Under the pieces are notes generated by a model, which was not told the DNA's origin, made no database searches, and saw only the letters and a list, made by a program, of their open reading frames with translations. Of a stretch of DNA of 64,000 nucleotides, positions 8,349 through 17,038 are shown piece after piece. The stretch is from contig NZ_JAJFAX010000006.1 in assembly GCF_019710475.1 (NCBI RefSeq), positions 186,001-250,000 on the forward strand. Direction: 5' to 3'. Each line of letters begins with the position of its first letter. Position 1 is the first letter of the stretch. The position numbers and the translations under genes are program-made. This DNA is from Glycomyces sp. TRM65418. GTDB lineage: Bacteria > Actinomycetota > Actinomycetes > Mycobacteriales > Micromonosporaceae.

Positions 8349-9344
8349 GTGGCTAATCCTCCCGACCTGGTGCTCATCGCCGACGCCGACGCCGAGATCG
8401 CCGAATTCCTGGCGGCCCGCCTGAGGGCCGACGGGTTCGACACCGCGCTCGCCCGCGACGGCTACCAGGCGCTCGCCGGGATCGCGCTGCGACGGCCCGG
8501 CATCGTCCTGCTCGAATCCGACCTGCCGTTCATTGACGGGCTCGCCCTCACCAGGCAGCTCCGCGCCGACCCGGCCACCGCGAGCCTCCCGCTCATCCTG
8601 CTGGGCGCCCAGCCCTCCTCGGCCGACAAGATCGCCGGGCTCAAGGCCGGCGCCGACGACTACATCGCCAAGCCCTTCGACCCCGCCGAGGTCTCCGCCC
8701 GCATCGACTCGGCGATCCGCCGCCACCGCGAAGTCCGCGAGTCCTCGCCGCTCACCGGCATGCCCGGCAACGACCGGATCCTGCGCGAACTCCAGTCCTG
8801 GATCAAACGCGGCGACCCGTTCGCCTTGTGCTACATCGACATCGACCAGTTCAAAGCGGTCAACGACGTCTACGGGTTCATGCGCGGCGACGAGTTCATC
8901 AAGGGTCTCGCCGAATGCGTCTACGCCGCCGCCGGCGACGCCGGGGCCGCCCCGGTCTTCCTCGGGCACGTCGGCGGCGACGACTTCACCATCCTCTGCC
9001 TGCCCGAGCACGTCGAGGCCGTCACCGGCTTCCTCAACGACCACTTCGCCCGCCGCGTCCGCCAGCTGTGCGACCCCCGCGACGTCGAACGCGGCTACAT
9101 CGAGCACGCCGACCGCACCACCTCCCGGCGCATGACCCGCTCGCGCCTGCCCACCCTCTCCACCGGCGTCGCCCTCTCCACGCACCGCCGCTTCGCCGAC
9201 GCCTACGAGGCCGTCGCCGAGGCCACCGCCCTCAAGAGCGTCGCCAAATCCCACTCCGGCAACTACGTGGCCTTCCCCGAAGGCCGTATCCCCGGCCGGA
9301 CGGGCCGCCGACCCGTCTTCTGGACCAACGACCGGCCCCGATGA
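8349..9344 (+). CDS. receiver-GGDEF protein (diguanylate-cyclase type)
   Basis: 331 residues: an N-terminal response-regulator receiver (about 5-125) and a C-terminal GGDEF domain (about 130-310). The receiver keeps an acidic pair at ADADAE and Lys108 (AKPF), but the phosphoacceptor position, four residues before the conserved Pro60, is Glu56, a phosphomimetic-type change. The GGDEF motif reads GGDDF (209-213), close to the catalytic consensus; no RxxD inhibitory site precedes it. The substrate-fold motif YIDIDQFKAVND is intact. GTG 8349 is chosen because the receiver fold begins there; no clear ribosome binding site is visible. It occupies the rpe-rib interval where ribD often sits. Confidence 0.85.
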   Translation: MANPPDLVLIADADAEIAEFLAARLRADGFDTALARDGYQALAGIALRRPGIVLLESDLPFIDGLALTRQLRADPATASLPLILLGAQPSSADKIAGLKAGADDYIAKPFDPAEVSARIDSAIRRHREVRESSPLTGMPGNDRILRELQSWIKRGDPFALCYIDIDQFKAVNDVYGFMRGDEFIKGLAECVYAAAGDAGAAPVFLGHVGGDDFTILCLPEHVEAVTGFLNDHFARRVRQLCDPRDVERGYIEHADRTTSRRMTRSRLPTLSTGVALSTHRRFADAYEAVAEATALKSVAKSHSGNYVAFPEGRIPGRTGRRPVFWTNDRPR

Positions 9345-9407
9345 GAGGACTGTCACGGAATAGGGACACCTCGATTCGCCCGTGGCACAATTCGTAATAG
9401 CAAACGC

Positions 9408-9545
9408 GCGTCAGCGGGGTCGGTGAAACTCCGAGCCGGCGGTGAGCGGCCAAGGCCGCGAGTCCGCGACCCGTCCGCATCCAGTGGACGGTTGACCTGG
9501 TGAGAATCCAGGACCGACGGTCAAAGTCCGGATGGGAGCAGACGC
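9408..9545 (+). promoter_or_regulatory. FMN riboswitch (RFN element)
   Basis: All conserved blocks of the RFN element occur in order: GGGGTCGGTGAAACTCCGA, CCGGCGGTGA, AGTCCGCGACCCG, TTGACCTGGTGAGAATCCAG and GGACCGACGGTCAAAGTCCG, then GATGGGAG. The closing helix is GCGTC 9408-9412 with GACGC 9541-9545. It lies about 100 bases upstream of ribE and should repress ribE-ribBA-ribH when FMN is plentiful. A possible -10 element, TAATAG, is at 9394-9399. Confidence 0.95.
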
Positions 9546-9554
9546 AGCGCAGGA

Positions 9555-9573
9555 GGCCGCCTTCAGGCGGGCC
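9555..9573 (+). terminator. hairpin in the riboswitch expression platform
   Basis: GGCCGCC (9555-9561) pairs with GGCGGGCC (9566-9573) with one bulged G and a TTCA loop, 10 bases after the aptamer. There is no T-run after it, so it may be a terminator helix or part of a structure hiding the ribE ribosome binding site; sequence alone does not decide. Confidence 0.45.
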
Positions 9574-9641
9574 TGCTGCGCGGACTTCTCTTGCCCCCGC
9601 CTGCGTGCGTCCAGATTCGCAGCAGGTAGGGAGTTTCAACC

Positions 9642-10280
9642 GTGTTCACCGGAATCGTCGAAGAACTCGGCGAAGTCGTCAAGGTCAGTGAAGCGTTCCT
9701 GGCCGTCCGCGGGCCCGTCGTCGCCTCCGACGCCGCTCTCGGCGACTCCATCAGCGTCAACGGCTGCTGCCTCACCGTCGTCAGCGTCGAAGGCGACGTC
9801 TTCACCGCCGACGTCATGGAGGAGACCTACCGCCGCACGGTCATCGGCAAACTCGAGGTCGGCGACAAGGTCAACCTCGAGCGCGCCGCGACCCTCACCA
9901 CCCGCCTCGGCGGGCACCTCGTGCAGGGCCACGTCGACGGCGTCGCCGAGATCGTCAAGCGCACGGCCAACCCTTCTCCCCCCACCACCCGGACCGGAGT
10001 GAACGCTGAGTCCTCGGCCGCCCCAGAATGGGAGGAAGTCACCTTCCGGCTTCCGCAGGGCCTCGCCAAGTACGTGGTCGAGAAGGGCTCCATCACCGTC
10101 GACGGCACCTCGCTCACCGTCACGCAGGTCGAGGGCGACGAGTTCTCCGTCGGTCTCATCCCCACCACGCTCGAATGGACCACCTTGGGGCGCAAGCAGG
10201 TCGGTGACCCCGTCCACATCGAGACCGACGTCGTCGCCAAGCACGTCGAGAAACTCCTCCAGTCAGCCGGGAGCATCTGA
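9642..10280 (+). CDS. ribE: riboflavin synthase alpha chain
   Basis: Dismutates two 6,7-dimethyl-8-ribityllumazine molecules to riboflavin. 212 residues with two tandem lumazine-binding domains. The N-terminus [12 protein letters not shown] and [13 protein letters not shown] form domain 1; [15 protein letters not shown] and [15 protein letters not shown] form domain 2. The linker carries an unusual insert, [20 protein letters not shown] 9642 is the family start, preceded by a weak GGTAGGGAG. It is the first gene of the FMN-riboswitch operon and overlaps ribBA by one base (TGATG). Confidence 0.95.
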   Translation: MFTGIVEELGEVVKVSEAFLAVRGPVVASDAALGDSISVNGCCLTVVSVEGDVFTADVMEETYRRTVIGKLEVGDKVNLERAATLTTRLGGHLVQGHVDGVAEIVKRTANPSPPTTRTGVNAESSAAPEWEEVTFRLPQGLAKYVVEKGSITVDGTSLTVTQVEGDEFSVGLIPTTLEWTTLGRKQVGDPVHIETDVVAKHVEKLLQSAGSI

Positions 10281-11542
10281 TGAACGAGATCCGCCTCGAC
10301 CGCGTCGAAGACGCCATCGCCGCCATCGCCGCCGGTCGGCCCGTGATCGTCGCCGACGACGCCGACCGCGAGAACGAGGGCGACATCGTCTTCGCCGCCG
10401 AAGACGCCACCCCGGAACTCATGGCCTTCACCATCCGCCACACCGGCGGCTACGTCTGCGTCGCCATGCCCTCCGACACCGCGGACCGGCTCGACCTGCC
10501 CCCGGCGCACCACACCAACCAGGACTACAAGGGCACCGCCTTCGCCGTCTCCGTCGACGCCCGCAAGGGCGTCACCACCGGCATCTCGGCCGCCGACCGC
10601 GCCCAGACCGTCCGGGTCCTCGGCGACCCCGAGACGCTCGCGACCGACCTCAACCGGCCCGGCCACGTCGTCCCGCTGCGCGCCAAGGACGGCGGCGTCC
10701 TCGTCCGCCGCGGCCACACCGAGGCCGCCGTCGACCTCACCCGCCTCGCCGGGAAACAGCCCGTCGGCGCCATCTCCGAGATGATGAACGACGACGGCAC
10801 CATGATGCGGCTCCCCGAGCTCCGGGAGTTCGCCGACGAGCACGGCCTGGTCCTCATCACCGTCGCCGACCTCGCCGAATGGCGCCAGCGCAACGAGGTC
10901 CACGTCAAGCGCCTCGCCGAGGCCCGCCTCCCCCTGGAGGCCGGGCAGTTCACCGCCGTCGGGTACCGCGCCGTCCACGACGGCAACGAGCACGTCGCCC
11001 TCGTCAAGGGCGACATCGGCGACGGCATGGACGTCCTCGTCCGCGTCCACTCCGAATGCCTCACCGGCGACGCCTTCGGCTCCCTGCGCTGCGACTGCGG
11101 GCCCCAGCTCCAGGCCGCGCTGCGCGCCGTCGAGGCCGAAGGCCGCGGGGTCGTGCTCTACATGCGCGGCCACGAGGGCCGCGGCATCGGCCTGGTCCAC
11201 AAGCTCCAGGCCTACCAGCTGCAGGACCAGGGCCGCGACACCGTCGACGCCAACCTCGAACTGGGCCTGCCCGCCGACGCCCGCGACTGGGCCATCGGCG
11301 CGCAGATCCTGGCCGACCTCGGCATCAAGTCGATGCGGCTGCTCACCAACAACCCGGACAAGCGCGCCGGCATCGAGGGCCACGGCCTGGAGGTCATCGA
11401 CCGGGTCGCCCTGCCGACCTACGCCACGCCCGACAACCTCGCCTACCTGACCACCAAGCGCGACCGCATGGGGCACCTGCTCGCCGACCTGCCCGCGCCC
11501 GCGCTGCCCGCGCAGCCCGAACTCGCAAAGGACGCCGCCTGA
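10280..11542 (+). CDS. ribBA: bifunctional DHBP synthase / GTP cyclohydrolase II
   Basis: Supplies both precursors of riboflavin. The N-terminal half (about 1-200) is 3,4-dihydroxy-2-butanone-4-phosphate synthase, which uses ribulose-5-phosphate; it has [16 protein letters not shown] and the HTGGYVC region. The C-terminal half (about 205-405) is GTP cyclohydrolase II with the zinc cysteines in [17 protein letters not shown] and the catalytic RGHEGRGIG. 420 residues, normal length. The start overlaps the ribE stop and ribH begins 1 base after its stop, so the operon is tightly packed. Confidence 0.96.
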   Translation: MNEIRLDRVEDAIAAIAAGRPVIVADDADRENEGDIVFAAEDATPELMAFTIRHTGGYVCVAMPSDTADRLDLPPAHHTNQDYKGTAFAVSVDARKGVTTGISAADRAQTVRVLGDPETLATDLNRPGHVVPLRAKDGGVLVRRGHTEAAVDLTRLAGKQPVGAISEMMNDDGTMMRLPELREFADEHGLVLITVADLAEWRQRNEVHVKRLAEARLPLEAGQFTAVGYRAVHDGNEHVALVKGDIGDGMDVLVRVHSECLTGDAFGSLRCDCGPQLQAALRAVEAEGRGVVLYMRGHEGRGIGLVHKLQAYQLQDQGRDTVDANLELGLPADARDWAIGAQILADLGIKSMRLLTNNPDKRAGIEGHGLEVIDRVALPTYATPDNLAYLTTKRDRMGHLLADLPAPALPAQPELAKDAA

Positions 11543-11543
11543 C

Positions 11544-12017
11544 ATGGCCGGACACGGAGCACCCGAGATCGCCGTCCCCGACGCCGCCGGGCTCACCCTC
11601 GGCATCGTCGCCACCGACTGGAACGCCGGGGTGGTCGGCCAGCTCGAGAAGCGCGCCCTCGAGGCGGCGGCGGACGCCAAAGTGAGCGACGTCAAGGTCA
11701 TCCACGTGGCCGGGGCCGTCGAACTGCCGATCGCCGCCCAGGCCCTCGCCCGCCGATACGACGCCGTGGTCGCCCTCGGCACCGTCATCCGCGGCGGCAC
11801 CGCCCACTTCGACTACGTCTGCAAGTCCGTCACCGAGGGGCTCACCCGGGTCGCCCTCGACGAGGCGACCCCCGTGGCCCACGGCGTGCTCACGGTGGAC
11901 GACCAGGAGCAGGCGCTCGCCCGCGCCGGATTCCCCGACTCCACTGAGGACAAAGGCTACGAGGCAGTCGTCGCCGCTCTCGGCGCGGCGCTGGCCATCC
12001 GCTCGCTCGACGCCTAG
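11544..12017 (+). CDS. ribH: 6,7-dimethyl-8-ribityllumazine synthase
   Basis: Condenses 5-amino-6-ribitylaminouracil with DHBP to lumazine; normally a 60-mer or pentamer. 157 residues with the family pattern: IVATDWN near the N-terminus, VAGAVELPIAAQAL, VALGTVIRGGTAHFDYV and the catalytic-histidine region VAHGVLTVDDQEQA. Last gene of the riboswitch operon, closed by the hairpin at 12024-12049. Confidence 0.96.
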   Translation: MAGHGAPEIAVPDAAGLTLGIVATDWNAGVVGQLEKRALEAAADAKVSDVKVIHVAGAVELPIAAQALARRYDAVVALGTVIRGGTAHFDYVCKSVTEGLTRVALDEATPVAHGVLTVDDQEQALARAGFPDSTEDKGYEAVVAALGAALAIRSLDA

Positions 12018-12023
12018 CGGCAG

Positions 12024-12049
12024 GTGCGGGCCCGGCCGGTCGGCCGGGC
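12024..12049. terminator. bidirectional terminator between ribH and tetR
   Basis: Perfect 11-bp stem, 12024-12034 with 12039-12049, loop GGTC. It sits between convergent ribH and the TetR gene, where one hairpin can end both transcripts. Confidence 0.8.
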
Positions 12050-12052
12050 CCG

Positions 12053-12649
12053 TCACGCGTCCATGCCGGCCCGCAGGCCCTCGAGCAGCCGGTCCAGGGC
12101 CCGCTCGGTCGCCGCGAGCGCACCGGGGTCGGGCGAGCGGGCCAGCCACAGCGCGGCCTCGTTCATCGCGCCCGACAGGAGCCGCGACAGCGGCTCCACC
12201 GGCTGGTCGGCGATGACGCCCGCGTCGATGAGCGTCCGGAGCGCGTCGCCGAGGTGGCGCGCGGAGGCGTCCTCGTCCATGGCCCGCCACTCGTCCCATC
12301 CGAGGACGGTCGGGGCGTCCACCAGCAGTATGCGGCGCACGGCCGGGTCGGCCCCGGCCGCCAGGAACGCCCGGCATCCGGCCCGCAGCTGCTCCCACGG
12401 GTCCGCGAACCGCCCGGCCTCGCGCGCGACGCGCGCGCCCAGCTCCTCCTGCACTTCGGCGACCACGGCCCGGAAGAGCCCCGATTTGCTGCCGAAGTGG
12501 TGGTACGCGGCCCCTTTGGTGACCCCGATGCCGTTCGCGACCTCGGCGAGGACCACGTCGTGGTAGCCGTCGGCGGCGAACCGCCGCCGTCCCTCCTCCA
12601 GCAGCGCCCGCCGCGTCGCCGCCCGCTGCTCGCTTCTCGTCCCTGACAT
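12053..12649 (-). CDS. TetR-family transcriptional regulator
   Basis: 198 residues. The N-terminal helix-turn-helix ([32 protein letters not shown]) is the canonical TetR DNA-binding region; the C-terminal ligand domain is helical and variable. The start at 12649 ([14 protein letters not shown]) is chosen over a longer frame that would read through the operators. It is divergent from the VOC-family gene, with two matching palindromes between the two starts. Likely an autorepressor that also controls the VOC gene; the inducer is unknown. Confidence 0.88.
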   Translation of the reverse strand: MSGTRSEQRAATRRALLEEGRRRFAADGYHDVVLAEVANGIGVTKGAAYHHFGSKSGLFRAVVAEVQEELGARVAREAGRFADPWEQLRAGCRAFLAAGADPAVRRILLVDAPTVLGWDEWRAMDEDASARHLGDALRTLIDAGVIADQPVEPLSRLLSGAMNEAALWLARSPDPGALAATERALDRLLEGLRAGMDA

Positions 12650-12670
12650 GCGCCCCCCATCCCTCGACTC

Positions 12671-12719
12671 ACATACCCGAGGTATGTTAGCATCGAAATA
12701 CACATACCCAGGGTATGTG
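12671..12719. promoter_or_regulatory. twin TetR operators between tetR and the VOC gene
   Basis: Two palindromes share the half-site ACATACC: 12671-12687 (ACATACCCGAGGTATGT) and 12701-12719 (CACATACCCAGGGTATGTG, perfect). Their centres are 31 bp apart, about three helical turns, so two dimers would bind the same face. They lie in the divergent promoter region; direct repression of both genes is inferred. Confidence 0.8.
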
Positions 12720-12746
12720 AATTCCTTCGATCCGCAGGAGACCGCC

Positions 12747-13193
12747 ATGGGCACCGCACTCAGCAGCTTCTATCCGGTGATCGCCACCGAGGACGTGGCC
12801 GCCGCGCACGACTTCTACGTGCGCCACTTCGGCTTCGAGGCCGTCTTCACCGCCGACTGGTACGTCAGCCTCCACCGCCCGGACGCCCCGCAGTACGAGC
12901 TGGCGCTGCTCGACAGCGCGCATCCGACGATCCCCGCCGGTCACCGGACCCCGCTCAACGGCGGCCTGATCCTCAACTTCGAGGTCGACGACGTGGACGC
13001 CGAGCACGCCCGCCTCGTCGATGAGGCGGGCCTGCGGGAGCTGCTGCCGCTGCGCACCGAGGACTTCGGCCAGCGTCACTTCATCGTCGCGGCCCCGGAC
13101 GGGGTCATGGTCGACGTCATCACGGTCATCCCGGCGCGCGGGGACTACGTCGAGCAGTACGCCCCCGGGCACGAACCGCGGCCCCAGGTGTGA
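12747..13193 (+). CDS. VOC-family (glyoxalase/dioxygenase fold) protein
   Basis: 148 residues, one pair of beta-alpha-beta-beta-beta modules: [29 protein letters not shown] at the N-terminus and the typical C-terminal DPxG-like segment [14 protein letters not shown]. The family includes glyoxalase I, fosfomycin and bleomycin resistance proteins and extradiol dioxygenases; nothing here chooses among them. ATG 12747 has GCAGGAG upstream. It lies divergently from a TetR gene with shared operators, so it is probably induced by the ligand of that regulator. Confidence 0.85.
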   Translation: MGTALSSFYPVIATEDVAAAHDFYVRHFGFEAVFTADWYVSLHRPDAPQYELALLDSAHPTIPAGHRTPLNGGLILNFEVDDVDAEHARLVDEAGLRELLPLRTEDFGQRHFIVAAPDGVMVDVITVIPARGDYVEQYAPGHEPRPQV

Positions 13194-13206
13194 GGTCCGG
13201 GGGCGT

Positions 13207-14661
13207 TCAGTCGTAATGGCGGAACTCGGGCCACAACTCGGCCCACGGCAGGGTCCGACCGCGGCAGACGCCGACGGTCCGGCCCTGCTCCTCGTTCTCG
13301 ACCCCGACGTTGTTGTCCAGCACCGCGACGGCGAGGCACTCGTCGAAGTACTCCTCCATGCGGTCCAACGGCAGTCCCACGGTGATCACCGTCGTCGCCG
13401 ACTCCGGGGGCGGACCGTACGCGAACAGCTCGTTGTGGCCGCTGTAGACCGGGCCGCTCTCGACGGCGTATTCGAGGAGGGCGCCCGCTTCGCCGTAGTT
13501 CGCGGTGACGGTGACGGTCCGGTCCTTCTCTTCAGGCGTCATCGATTGGAAGACGCTCGCTTGGCGGGCGTACGTCTGCCAGCCGATCTGGTCGGGCACC
13601 GTGTCGTTCATGGCCGGGATCGGCGTGTCGCCGACGGCCTCGACGGGGATCAGCGGCAGCGCGACCACCGCGGAGACCGCCGTGTTCAAGCCGACCGCGG
13701 CCACGAGGAGCGCTCGGCGGCCCTGCGAAGCCGCCCACGCCGCCACCGGGGCGCACCCGGCCGCGTAGAGGGCGACGACCAGGCCGATCGAGTAGTACAT
13801 CTGCCCGCCGGCGGCGAGGACGATCGCCAGCAGGACCGGGTAGGCCACCGCCAGGGCCCGGACCGGCCGCCATGCCGGTCGCCGCAGCAGCGCGATCAGC
13901 CCGGTGACCCAGATCGGCACGAGGAACAGGCCCAGCAGCAGGAATTGGAAGGGCAGCAGGGTGATGCGGTTCTCGGCGCCGTCGCCTTCGGCGATCGCCG
14001 AGGCCATCTCCAGCTGCGGCCAACCGTGCTGGGCCTGGTAGATCAGATTCGGCGAGCCGATCACGAACGCCAGGGCGACGCCGGCCCACAGCCATCTGGA
14101 AACCAGCGCCCGGCGCGGTCCCACGGCCAGCAGCGCCGCTCCGAGGCTGATGAGCAGCAGCACGATGAGATGCTTGTTGTAGAGGCCGATCCCGGCGACC
14201 GCGCCGACCGCGAGCCACCACTGAGGACGATCCCGCAGGAGCGCCCGCACCGCGAACAGCAGCACCGCCGTCCACACCACGAGGTCGACGGTCGCGGTCG
14301 ACAGCACGTGCCCGAAGGCCAACGCGACCCCGGCGAACGCCAGACCCCAGACGCAGAGCGCCTGGGCGGCCCTGCCGCCGCCGAGTTCGCGCGTGAGCAG
14401 CGCCGCGAGCCACAGCATCCCGACCATGCAGAGCACCGAGGGGAACCGGAACGCCCAGACGGTGTCGCCGAAGACCGCGATCGACAGGTGCCCCAGCAGG
14501 GGCGTGAGCGGCCCCTGGTCGACGTAGCCCCAGGCGCGCTCCAGTATCAGGAAGTACAACTCGTCGCGATGGTAGTCATAGCGGCCGTTCACCGCCGAGA
14601 GGACCGCGGCGAGCGCGAGGCTCGCCAGGGCCGGGTGCAGACGGAAGAGGGGAGGGCGCAT
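13207..14661 (-). CDS. GT39/ArnT-like polytopic glycosyltransferase
   Basis: 484 residues with about ten hydrophobic segments and a C-terminal soluble domain. The first periplasmic loop carries YDYHRDELYFLILERAWGY, matching the Asp/Glu-containing catalytic loop of GT-C lipid-phosphosugar transferases (protein mannosyltransferase and ArnT families); QGPLTPLLG follows as in these families. The substrate is probably a polyprenyl-phosphate sugar and the acceptor is unknown. The start at 14661 is preferred because GAAAGG precedes it; the frame stays open far upstream but without membrane segments. Confidence 0.8.
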   Translation of the reverse strand: MRPPLFRLHPALASLALAAVLSAVNGRYDYHRDELYFLILERAWGYVDQGPLTPLLGHLSIAVFGDTVWAFRFPSVLCMVGMLWLAALLTRELGGGRAAQALCVWGLAFAGVALAFGHVLSTATVDLVVWTAVLLFAVRALLRDRPQWWLAVGAVAGIGLYNKHLIVLLLISLGAALLAVGPRRALVSRWLWAGVALAFVIGSPNLIYQAQHGWPQLEMASAIAEGDGAENRITLLPFQFLLLGLFLVPIWVTGLIALLRRPAWRPVRALAVAYPVLLAIVLAAGGQMYYSIGLVVALYAAGCAPVAAWAASQGRRALLVAAVGLNTAVSAVVALPLIPVEAVGDTPIPAMNDTVPDQIGWQTYARQASVFQSMTPEEKDRTVTVTANYGEAGALLEYAVESGPVYSGHNELFAYGPPPESATTVITVGLPLDRMEEYFDECLAVAVLDNNVGVENEEQGRTVGVCRGRTLPWAELWPEFRHYD

Positions 14662-14889
14662 CGGCAGGCCTTTCGAGGGGTCGCTCCGGTCCTCAGAGCA
14701 TTCCGCAAGACGCGCGGTCCCGCAAGCCCGCCGGGGCCGAGGGTCCCGATCGACTCCCCAGTCCGTTCGCGAAGCGCCCGTGCGGATCGCGAACCCGCCG
14801 GGGGAGCGGCGAAGCACGTTGGCGTCCACGGGCGATGAATCCGGACCGCTCGCCTCGTCCTTACCGTCAGAACCGACAAAGGAGCCGAC

Positions 14890-15171
14890 ATGAGCGAACC
14901 GCAGGCGATCGACTACACCTTCACCGCCCCCATCGAGAAGGACGGGTCGTTCCCGACCTACCTGACCGTCACCGACTCGGCCGAGCTGCTCGGCACCCGG
15001 AAGGCGGTGAAGGTGACCGGGACGATGGACGGCCACGAGTTCGCCGCCACGCTGATGCCCTCCGGGGAGGGCCCGCACTGGCTTCCCGTGCGGGCCGCGC
15101 TGTGCAAGGCCATCGGCAAGGGCGCCGCGGGCGACGAGGTGACCGTCCACCTCACCCGGCGCCTCACCTAA
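14890..15171 (+). CDS. DUF1905-type small beta-barrel protein
   Basis: 93 residues, whole length matching the DUF1905 pattern: FTAPIEKDGSFPTYLTV, KVTGTMDGHEFAATLMPSGEGPHWLPV and a Gly-rich KAIGKGAAGDEVTVHL end. The domain is known from small soluble proteins of unknown biochemical role. The ATG is preceded by AAAGGAG and a possible -10 TACCGT (about 14861). Its stop overlaps the stop of the convergent NmrA-like gene by 3 bases. Confidence 0.8.
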   Translation: MSEPQAIDYTFTAPIEKDGSFPTYLTVTDSAELLGTRKAVKVTGTMDGHEFAATLMPSGEGPHWLPVRAALCKAIGKGAAGDEVTVHLTRRLT

Positions 15172-16094
15172 GCGGCGTCGATCCTCGCGAAGTAGGCGTC
15201 CACCAGGGGCTTGCCGACTCCGGTCATCCACTGCTCGAAGGTGAGCAGACCGGGGTGGATCGCCCGCAGCGCGGGGATGTCGACCTCCATCCGGTGCTCG
15301 TTGATCAGAGCGATCATCGTCGCCGTCGAAGGGCTGTCGGCGGCGATCTGCTCGATGGGGATCGACACGTACGGCACCTCCCGTCCGGTGACCCGGCCGA
15401 TGAGCGCCGCCTTCTCGGCCTGGGTCAGGTCGTCCCCGGCCAGTTCGTACACCTTCCCGCGGTGGCGTTCGGGGTCGGCGAACGCGAGCGCCGCGAACGC
15501 GGCGATGTCGGCCGCGGCGATCAAGGGCTCGTACGTGTCGGCCCGCAGCGGTGAGACGAGCGCGCCGTTCCGGAGCTCCCTGATGGAGTCGAACGCGTTC
15601 TCCATGAAGGCCGTCGGTCGCAGGATCGTCAGGGACAGCCCGCTCTCTCGGAGCGCGCGCTCCGCCGCCCCCTTGTGCTGGAGCATGTCCATCGCCGGTT
15701 CCAGCGGCCCTCCCACGCCGACCGCGGAGGAGTGGACGACGTGGGCGACGCCCGCGTCCTTCGCCGCCGCCGCGAGCTTGGCCGCCGACCGGGCCTCGTG
15801 TTCGCGGTCGTGGTCGTAGGGGCCGCCTTCATAGGCGCCGGCGTGGACGCTGAAGGCGCCCCAGGCGCCTTTCGCGGCCCGGTCGAGCGAGTCGCGGTCG
15901 TCGAGGTCGCCCCCGACGACTTCGACGCCGGCCTCCTTGAGCGCCTTGGCTTTCGGGCCTTCGGGGTCGCGGGTGAGCGCCCGGACCCGCCAGCCGTCGG
16001 CGAGGAGGCGGGCGGTCACGGCCCCGCCTTGGCGGCCGGTCGCACCGGTCACGAGGACGGTCGTCGCAGAGCGGTCTGCGGTGTGGGAAGACAT
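15168..16094 (-). CDS. NmrA-like NAD(P)-binding protein
   Basis: 308 residues, atypical short-chain dehydrogenase fold. The dinucleotide loop VLVTGATGRQGGAV, the RALTRDP motif after strand 2 (NADP preference) and the LTILRPTAFMEN segment are typical of the NmrA/QOR2-like group, which act as redox sensors or quinone/azo reductases. The start at 16094 (MSSHTADRS) is preceded by GGAAAGGA; a longer frame is rejected. It is divergent from a TetR gene with an inverted repeat between them. Confidence 0.87.
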   Translation of the reverse strand: MSSHTADRSATTVLVTGATGRQGGAVTARLLADGWRVRALTRDPEGPKAKALKEAGVEVVGGDLDDRDSLDRAAKGAWGAFSVHAGAYEGGPYDHDREHEARSAAKLAAAAKDAGVAHVVHSSAVGVGGPLEPAMDMLQHKGAAERALRESGLSLTILRPTAFMENAFDSIRELRNGALVSPLRADTYEPLIAAADIAAFAALAFADPERHRGKVYELAGDDLTQAEKAALIGRVTGREVPYVSIPIEQIAADSPSTATMIALINEHRMEVDIPALRAIHPGLLTFEQWMTGVGKPLVDAYFARIDAA

Positions 16095-16156
16095 GGAGCG
16101 GTCCTTTCCGTACCGAGGAGCGCCGACTAGTATCGGAGTCGGCAACCCGGTTGATG

Positions 16157-16178
16157 AAACGGAACACTACACCCGTTT
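16157..16178. promoter_or_regulatory. putative TetR operator in the nmrA-tetR intergenic region
   Basis: AAACGG (16157-16162) and CCGTTT (16173-16178) form an inverted repeat with a 10-base spacer in the 111-bp divergent promoter region. A -10-like TAGTAT lies at 16130-16135 on the plus strand. The assignment to the adjacent regulator is positional. Confidence 0.5.
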
Positions 16179-16205
16179 ATCGGCGAACGCGAGAGGGGGC
16201 ACGCC

Positions 16206-16958
16206 ATGCCGACCACGGCGAAGCGGACCGAGCGCATCGATGCCCAGCGCAACCGCCGCAAAGTCCTGGAGACGGCCGACCGGCTGTTCGGCGAGCGCGG
16301 CACCGCGGTCTCCCTGGGGGAGATCGCCACCGAGGCGGGCGTGGGCGCGGGCACCGTCTACCGGCACTTTCCGACCAAGGACGCCCTGCTCGCGACCGTG
16401 CTCGACCAGCGGCTCCTCCTGCTCGGCGACACCGGGGCCGCCATGCTGCGCCGCGAGGACCCCGAGAACGCGTTCTTCGAGTACCTGGAGTTCCTCACCG
16501 GCCAGTCCCTCGCCAACCGTGCGATCTGCGAGGCCCTCGCCGCGCGCGGCGACTGGCAGGAGCCCTCGAAACTCGACGGGCACTGCGTGGTCGACGCGCC
16601 GCTCGCCGAGCTGCTGAGACGGGCGCAGCGGGCGGGTGCCGTCCGCTCCGACCTGGACTTCCAAGACGTCCGAGCCGTGCTCTCCGGGTGTGTCGGCATG
16701 GCCCTGGCCGCCGCCTCGCCCGAGCGGGCGGGCCGCCTCACCCGCGCCTTCTGGGACGTCCTCCGGGTCGAACGAAACCCCGAGGATCGTAACGAAACAA
16801 GGGTCGCGACTGAGACTAGTAACGAAATATCCGTAACGGAACGGTCCTGTCCGGTCTGCGGCGGACCGATCGCGCTGACCGCGACCGGTCGCCCCGCGAC
16901 GTACTGCTCCTCGGCGTGCCGCCAGAAGGCGTTCCGGGACAAGCGGAAAGCGGCCTGA
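16206..16958 (+). CDS. TetR regulator with C-terminal zinc-ribbon-like module
   Basis: 250 residues. Residues about 10-60 are a TetR helix-turn-helix (VSLGEIATEAGVGAGTVYRHFPTKDALLATVL), followed by a helical ligand domain to about 190. An Asn/Thr/Glu-rich linker leads to C215xxC218 and C234xxxC238 with a basic end (RQKAFRDKRKAA). Similar CPxCG...YCSxxCRQ modules occur as stand-alone small proteins or tails in actinobacteria; attached to TetR it is unusual. The linker DNA holds repeated GTAACGAAA-like words, as if a former intergenic region had become coding. It probably regulates the divergent nmrA-like gene. Confidence 0.8.
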   Translation: MPTTAKRTERIDAQRNRRKVLETADRLFGERGTAVSLGEIATEAGVGAGTVYRHFPTKDALLATVLDQRLLLLGDTGAAMLRREDPENAFFEYLEFLTGQSLANRAICEALAARGDWQEPSKLDGHCVVDAPLAELLRRAQRAGAVRSDLDFQDVRAVLSGCVGMALAAASPERAGRLTRAFWDVLRVERNPEDRNETRVATETSNEISVTERSCPVCGGPIALTATGRPATYCSSACRQKAFRDKRKAA

Positions 16959-16977
16959 CCCCGAGGCCGTGAGCCGA

Positions 16978-17008
16978 GTGGCAACCGTTCGCCTAGGATC
17001 GTTGCCAC
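16978..17008 (+). promoter_or_regulatory. promoter with overlapping inverted repeat, GH2 gene
   Basis: GTGGCAAC (16978-16985) and GTTGCCAC (17001-17008) flank a -10 element TAGGAT (16994-16999), 30 bases before the GH2 start. The symmetry and position suggest a repressor site, perhaps for a LacI/GntR-type sugar regulator not present here. Confidence 0.6.
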
Positions 17009-17038
17009 CGCACGGCGACCCCCACGGAGGCCTACGCA

